Part shown: one piece after another, positions 3,457-6,971 of the stretch
Layout of the letters: each line of letters starts with the position of its first letter
How positions within the stretch are numbered: the first letter of the stretch is position 1
Origin: a bacterium
Lineage (GTDB): Bacteria > Spirochaetota > UBA4802 > UBA5550
Direction: 5' to 3'
Length of the DNA stretch: 6,971 nt
Assembly: GCA_024224995.1 (NCBI GenBank)
Contig: JAAENB010000454.1
Span: 1 to 6,971 of the forward strand
Notes under the pieces: model-generated
Told to the model about the DNA's origin: nothing
Database searches by the model: none
What the model saw: only the letters and a program-made list of their open reading frames with translations
Made by a program: the position numbers and the translations under genes

Positions 3457-5127
3457 ATGATTAGAAAAATTTTATTTCGTAAGGTTATTCCCATCTGCTG
3501 CATGCTAACTGTAATAGCAGTTTTAGTAACAGGTTGTGAAGATGAACTCTCCTTCACTGACTGTATGAACGGCAGCATGAGTTATGACATGTCCGATGGA
3601 ATGAATTCCTATTTTGGCAGTCTCCATGGTCATTCAAAAAAATCCGATGGAGAAGGGTGGCCTTCTGAGGTGTATGCTCACGCACGGGATGTCGCGGGAT
3701 TTGATTTTTATGGTTTAACAGACCACGGTTTTATGCTTTATGGAACGGAATGGCAGACAATTGAAAGCCACAGGGCTGCTGCCAACATTGATCATGAATT
3801 TATTGCCATACGGGGTTTTGAGTGGTCAAATAATACATCGGGTCATATGAATGTCTTTGATACTGATGATTATACGAGTTTTTTACGCACCATGACATTG
3901 TCGGCAGGTTTTAACTGGATTGATGAACATGGCGGAATAGGGCAGTTTAATCACCCGGGTGATGCTGACTGGATGCACTTCAGCAACATGAAATATCACA
4001 GTTCGGCACATGAGTTTATGACAATGATTGAAGTCGGCAACGGAAATAAAGGTGTCATCGACGGCAGATATTATCCCTATTATATTAAAGCTCTGGATAA
4101 TGGATGGCGATTAGCTCCTTCCAGTAATCTCGACAATCACAGCCAATGGTTTGATAACAAATGTCACAGAACAGCAATTGTCGCTGAAGAGCTTACTCAG
4201 CCGGCTTTACTTGATGCCATTCGAAACAGGCGTGTTTACGCAACAGACGATCCCGATATGGAAATTATATTCAGGAATGAAGATGGCACCTGGATGGGAT
4301 CGGAAATTAATTTTAACCTGTTTTATAATGATTCAACTCAGTTCTATATTGAAGTTGTTGACAATGAAGAAATAACAAAACTGGAACTTATTTCCAATGG
4401 CGGAACTGTGGTGGCAGAGCAGACATATTCCGGTGGAGAAACAACAGTTGTGTGGACTCCTGAAATTCCCATTGACGGCGATGCTTATTATTTTGTTAGA
4501 GTAACAGAGCACAATACGATTGAAACAAACACCGATGGAGATGTTCAATTATCCGTTACTGCCCCTATATGGATTAAAACCTACAGTGAAGCGGATAATC
4601 CTGAGGACGCAATGGCATGTGTATATGAACATTCTAATCTGCAGGGCGCTGAATATTGTTTTAGTGAAACTCAAAATATAAGCAGTATTAGTGATGTTCT
4701 TGGAAGCAGCTGGAATGATTCAATATCCAGTGTGAGAGTGAAACCGGGTTACCGGTTGAGCCTCTTCGTGCATGGCAACTATGGTGGTGGTGACTGGGAA
4801 TACGATACCGATAACGGACAGGTTGGCTGGAATGATTCAGCATCGGCATTAACAGTTGAAGCAATAGATGAACCAATAGTCTGTGTATACAAGGACTCCA
4901 ATTACAAGGAGAAACAGCTCTGTTTTTCTGATGCTGCGTCTGTAAGCAACCTCAATGATTATAATATGAATGACCAGGTATCCAGTGTGAAAATCCTTAA
5001 TTCCAATTATAAGATTACGCTTTATGAACACAGCAATTACAGCGGCAGCAGTAATAGCTATACAAGCAGCTCTTCCGGTATTAGCAATAATGATAAAGCA
5101 TCATCTATTAAGGTAGAGTTGGATTAA
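3457..5127 (+). CDS. CehA/McbA-type PHP metallohydrolase lipoprotein with two beta/gamma-crystallin domains (copy B, long form)
   Basis: Predicted lipid-anchored hydrolase, 556 aa. Residues 1-27 are a lipoprotein signal (LVTGC, Cys27). Residues about 50-265 form the PHP catalytic domain, with H57, H59, D89, H90, E122, H130, H166, D226 and H228 all present as likely metal ligands. Residues about 266-375 form the beta region ending TAPIWI that is typical of CehA/McbA proteins. A short acidic linker (EADNPEDA) then leads into two beta/gamma-crystallin domains (about 386-470 and 474-556), which are absent from copy A. The crystallin part may bind calcium and help stability or surface/polysaccharide attachment (inference). 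GAGGTGA supports the start. The gene is followed 12 nt later by the shared hairpin and is convergent with the 579-aa lipoprotein gene. Substrate is unknown. Confidence 0.88.
   Translation: MIRKILFRKVIPICCMLTVIAVLVTGCEDELSFTDCMNGSMSYDMSDGMNSYFGSLHGHSKKSDGEGWPSEVYAHARDVAGFDFYGLTDHGFMLYGTEWQTIESHRAAANIDHEFIAIRGFEWSNNTSGHMNVFDTDDYTSFLRTMTLSAGFNWIDEHGGIGQFNHPGDADWMHFSNMKYHSSAHEFMTMIEVGNGNKGVIDGRYYPYYIKALDNGWRLAPSSNLDNHSQWFDNKCHRTAIVAEELTQPALLDAIRNRRVYATDDPDMEIIFRNEDGTWMGSEINFNLFYNDSTQFYIEVVDNEEITKLELISNGGTVVAEQTYSGGETTVVWTPEIPIDGDAYYFVRVTEHNTIETNTDGDVQLSVTAPIWIKTYSEADNPEDAMACVYEHSNLQGAEYCFSETQNISSISDVLGSSWNDSISSVRVKPGYRLSLFVHGNYGGGDWEYDTDNGQVGWNDSASALTVEAIDEPIVCVYKDSNYKEKQLCFSDAASVSNLNDYNMNDQVSSVKILNSNYKITLYEHSNYSGSSNSYTSSSSGISNNDKASSIKVELD
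4612..5124 (+). other. Two beta/gamma-crystallin domains (four Greek-key motifs) at the C-terminus of PHP protein B
   Basis: Four Greek-key units are visible, each with an aromatic-x-glycine style opening such as VYEHSNLQGAEYCF, LFVHGNYGGGDW or LYEHSNYSGSS. Each pair of units carries the calcium-binding signature N/D-N/D-x-x-S/T-S. The four signatures are NDSISS (420-425), NDSASA (459-464), NDQVSS (505-510) and NDKASS (545-550). Three fit fully and the second has alanine in place of the last serine. Spacing between signatures is about 40 residues, as expected for microbial beta/gamma-crystallins. The segment ends at the stop codon without further domains. Confidence 0.85.
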
Positions 5128-5139
5128 TTATGCTGATCA

Positions 5140-5174
5140 AGGCGGCCATAGAGGCCGCCTCTTCTATTTATTTT
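5140..5174. terminator. Shared convergent terminator hairpin
   Basis: An 8-bp perfect stem, AGGCGGCC / GGCCGCCT, closes the loop ATAGA (5140-5160) between two convergent stops (5127 on plus, 5183 on minus). On the plus side it is followed by a T-rich but interrupted tract (CTTCTATTTATTTT). On the minus side no T run follows, so termination there may be weaker. Stem and loop match the hairpin at 1410-1432. Confidence 0.75.
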
Positions 5175-5182
5175 GCTTTATA

Positions 5183-6922
5183 TTAATACCAGGTTTTGCT
5201 GATACTCTTGCCGTCTACCGACAGCCTGGTGTAGTAGACCATTTTCCACTTTGACCAGCTCCATTTGTAGGTGATTTTATAGCTCGAATCTTTTATCATA
5301 TCCACAAACTCGCTGTAGCTGCCATGTGTATCGGAATTTCCCACGACTGCGCCCCAGGTCTGCCGTCCGCCGTTGGCGTCGGAGTAGTAGTAGCCGTGTT
5401 TGGTTTTTCCGCCGTCACGAAATACAGCGACATAACTATCACCTTTTCGCCCGATGATCCAGCGTCCGTGTTCCATGGTTTCGTCAAATTTTTCAGTGGG
5501 CCAGTATAAAGAAACATCTCTGTCAAGGGCGTTAACACCCAGCTTATCTGCGATAGAAATCTCCGTGTTGGGCCAGTAGACGATTAATGCCACATTGTCT
5601 TCTTGCTTAATATAGGGGAGGTGGGAATTGGCGCTCATTCTGCTCCGGTCGGCCCAATCTGCCTTTACCGGACCCGATTGTGTCCACACGGCAATATCAT
5701 CAACCGTGGCCATCCAGGGCCATTGCTGCCATCCAAAATACCCGGGATAGTAATTATCGATAGAAGTCAAAACAGAACCGTTATTTCTATAGATATCAAT
5801 CGTAGCCTGTGATATACAGGAACTGCGGCTAAAGGTCGCCCCGATTTTAGCGCCGAACAATGACATCCAGTCGGGGAAGTTTGGGAGTTCCGAAATAAAA
5901 CCGCCAAGTTTATCTTCGGCGATATTATAGTAGTCGGCAGTATAGGTTGTGTCATCGGCCACATCGGGATGAAAATATCCGCCCGCGCTCCACTGGAATA
6001 TGGTTCGGTCCTGACGGTTTAAGCCGCTGTGAACACTGGAGTCTCCAAGCCCGTGACCAAAGGAATAGGTCGTATTTAAGGTAGGAGTCCATGAATCGGC
6101 AACACCGGAGATATCAATACCGGAAGTGGCCAGGAAAACACTGGAGTGAGAAGCTGACGTGACTGCCTCTCCTTTGCCCGTGACGATGTATAGGAGTTTG
6201 TTATAGTTGCGTCCCCAGGCGTTCGTATAAAATTCGGAATAATTTCGACCGGCAGCGGGGAAACAAGCCCCTTTGGAGTTTACTAACTTGAGCATGCCCG
6301 TGAGAAGACGCTGGGCGGCCAGTGTAGCTTTTTCCCTGATCTCTTCATCCTCAGCAAAATCAGCAAGGTTTAACAGGCCCGTTAAGGTGAAGGGCGCATA
6401 GTCCGTGGAAAAAAACTCATAAAAACCATACTCTAATTTCAGATCCAGGTAGTGATGGAGCCTTTGTTCCAGGGTACTTCCCATTTGCCATCCTTCCCGC
6501 TGCCGCAAGAGCCAGGCGCTGGACATCCACATAATCATATGATTTTCCGACCAGTAGCAATTATCGACTTCATTTTTTTTCAGCCAGTAATTCTTGGCCT
6601 TAAGAACGGGAAGTATTTGATCATCATATTTATCAGTAAAATGTAGAATTCGTACCAGTTTTACAATCGTAAAGTCGGCATTGTAGCTGGATCTGGCACT
6701 CTCAAGCATATTGTCGAGATAAGCCTGATCAAGGTCTTTTCCCGCGTAAGCAAGAACAATCTGCCCGTTTTCGCCGGGATTTTTTAAGACATGGGTGCGA
6801 TGCAAGGCTTTATTTAACTCTGTAACTTCAACGTCACAGGCCATAAATACCGGCAAAGCCAGAGCAAATATCAGCATTCCGCTTTTCACGGAATTTAACA
6901 ATTTAACGGTTTTTCCTTTCAT
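5183..6922 (-). CDS. Large predicted lipoprotein, polysaccharide-lyase-like architecture
   Basis: 579 aa. The start at 6922 has GGAG at 6934-6931, 8 nt upstream. Residues 1-28 form a signal peptide (KLLNSVKSG, then a hydrophobic run) ending FMAC, so Cys29 is the likely lipidated residue. Phe at -3 is atypical, and Asp30 at +2 would favour inner-membrane retention under the E. coli rule. Residues about 60-250 are helical, with SENHMIMWMSSAWLLRQ (125-141), KLEYGFYEFFSTDYAP (162-177) and GRNY (225-228). Residues about 280-579 are beta-rich and full of aromatics (FQWSAGGYFHP at 309-319, YFGWQQWPWMATVDD at 395-409, NSHLPYI at 432-438). A toroid-like helical half with ENH followed by a beta-sandwich half recalls heparinase- or hyaluronate-lyase-like enzymes. 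I cannot assign a PL family or catalytic residues. Base composition looks richer in GC than the HEPN operon. It is convergent with PHP gene B. Confidence 0.6.
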   Translation of the reverse strand: MKGKTVKLLNSVKSGMLIFALALPVFMACDVEVTELNKALHRTHVLKNPGENGQIVLAYAGKDLDQAYLDNMLESARSSYNADFTIVKLVRILHFTDKYDDQILPVLKAKNYWLKKNEVDNCYWSENHMIMWMSSAWLLRQREGWQMGSTLEQRLHHYLDLKLEYGFYEFFSTDYAPFTLTGLLNLADFAEDEEIREKATLAAQRLLTGMLKLVNSKGACFPAAGRNYSEFYTNAWGRNYNKLLYIVTGKGEAVTSASHSSVFLATSGIDISGVADSWTPTLNTTYSFGHGLGDSSVHSGLNRQDRTIFQWSAGGYFHPDVADDTTYTADYYNIAEDKLGGFISELPNFPDWMSLFGAKIGATFSRSSCISQATIDIYRNNGSVLTSIDNYYPGYFGWQQWPWMATVDDIAVWTQSGPVKADWADRSRMSANSHLPYIKQEDNVALIVYWPNTEISIADKLGVNALDRDVSLYWPTEKFDETMEHGRWIIGRKGDSYVAVFRDGGKTKHGYYYSDANGGRQTWGAVVGNSDTHGSYSEFVDMIKDSSYKITYKWSWSKWKMVYYTRLSVDGKSISKTWY

Positions 6923-6971
6923 AAAATTGACTCCATTTAAGATTTTTATTTTTTATTATTCGAACATGCAA

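Larger units (their letters stand above)
3308..4587 (+). repeat. Direct repeat copy B (control region plus PHP gene)
   Basis: Second copy of the 116-1393 unit in the same orientation. It carries the full control region (TATAAT/TTGACA on minus, CCGTCCGGACGG, TTGACA on plus, 16-bp palindrome, GAGGTGA) and codons 1-377 of the PHP gene. At protein level I count 19 differences in 377 aligned residues, about 95 percent identity. Homology stops within the codon run after Ser377, where copy B continues into the crystallin domains. Confidence 0.93.

Noticed and set aside
6943..6971. Minus-strand TTGCAT, 17 bp, TAAAAA as a promoter for the 579-aa lipoprotein
   Set aside because: Both boxes are weak matches in AT-rich DNA, and the implied start would leave almost no room before the GGAG. 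The true promoter may lie beyond the window.
6965..6971. CATGCAA at the window end, resembling half of the 16-bp operator palindrome
   Set aside because: It is only seven bases, the left half-site does not match, and the window stops here. It could be chance.

Overview
The window looks like an accessory region of a Gram-negative, moderately AT-rich bacterium. Two kinds of predicted secreted lipoprotein are present, along with the remnant of a surface-protein head domain and a cobalamin/siroheme-type chelatase remnant. The signals would fit Spirochaetota or Desulfobacterota, but the sequence alone does not settle the phylum.

Layout. Positions 1-79 hold the 5' end of a minus-strand gene with a signal peptide. 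It is divergent from a plus-strand gene at 263-1402, a CehA/McbA-type PHP metallohydrolase lipoprotein. A second, nearly identical copy of that gene lies at 3457-5127 and is extended by two beta/gamma-crystallin domains. The duplicated unit is about 1.28 kb (116-1393 and 3308-4587). It includes the whole upstream control region: a minus-strand TATAAT box, a CCGTCCGGACGG dyad, a TTGACA box and a 16-bp palindrome. Both genes end at the same GC-rich hairpin. The copies differ at 19 of 377 aligned residues by my count, and every predicted metal ligand is kept in both.

Between the copies (about 1.4-3.3 kb) is a patchwork. It holds a minus-strand fragment of a head-repeat surface protein (1514-1801), a plus-strand fragment of a CbiX-like chelatase (1871-2023), and an intact, AT-rich minus-strand two-gene operon (3058 down to 2038). 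The first gene of that operon encodes a 156-aa acidic protein I cannot place. The second encodes a HEPN-superfamily protein with an R-x4-H motif. The genes overlap by 8 nt. The arrangement resembles a toxin-antitoxin or defence cassette with a non-MNT partner, and it is the best candidate here for an undescribed system.

The right end (6922 down to 5183) is a convergent minus-strand gene for a 579-aa predicted lipoprotein. Its overall build resembles polysaccharide-lyase-like proteins (helical N-terminal half, beta-rich C-terminal half). It meets the second PHP gene tail to tail at the shared hairpin.

How the parts may work together (inference): the PHP lipoproteins and the right-hand lipoprotein are likely exported enzymes acting on phosphoester or polysaccharide substrates. 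The PHP paralogues appear to share one operator-type control region. The HEPN operon is a separate mobile or selfish module lying inside the duplicated segment.
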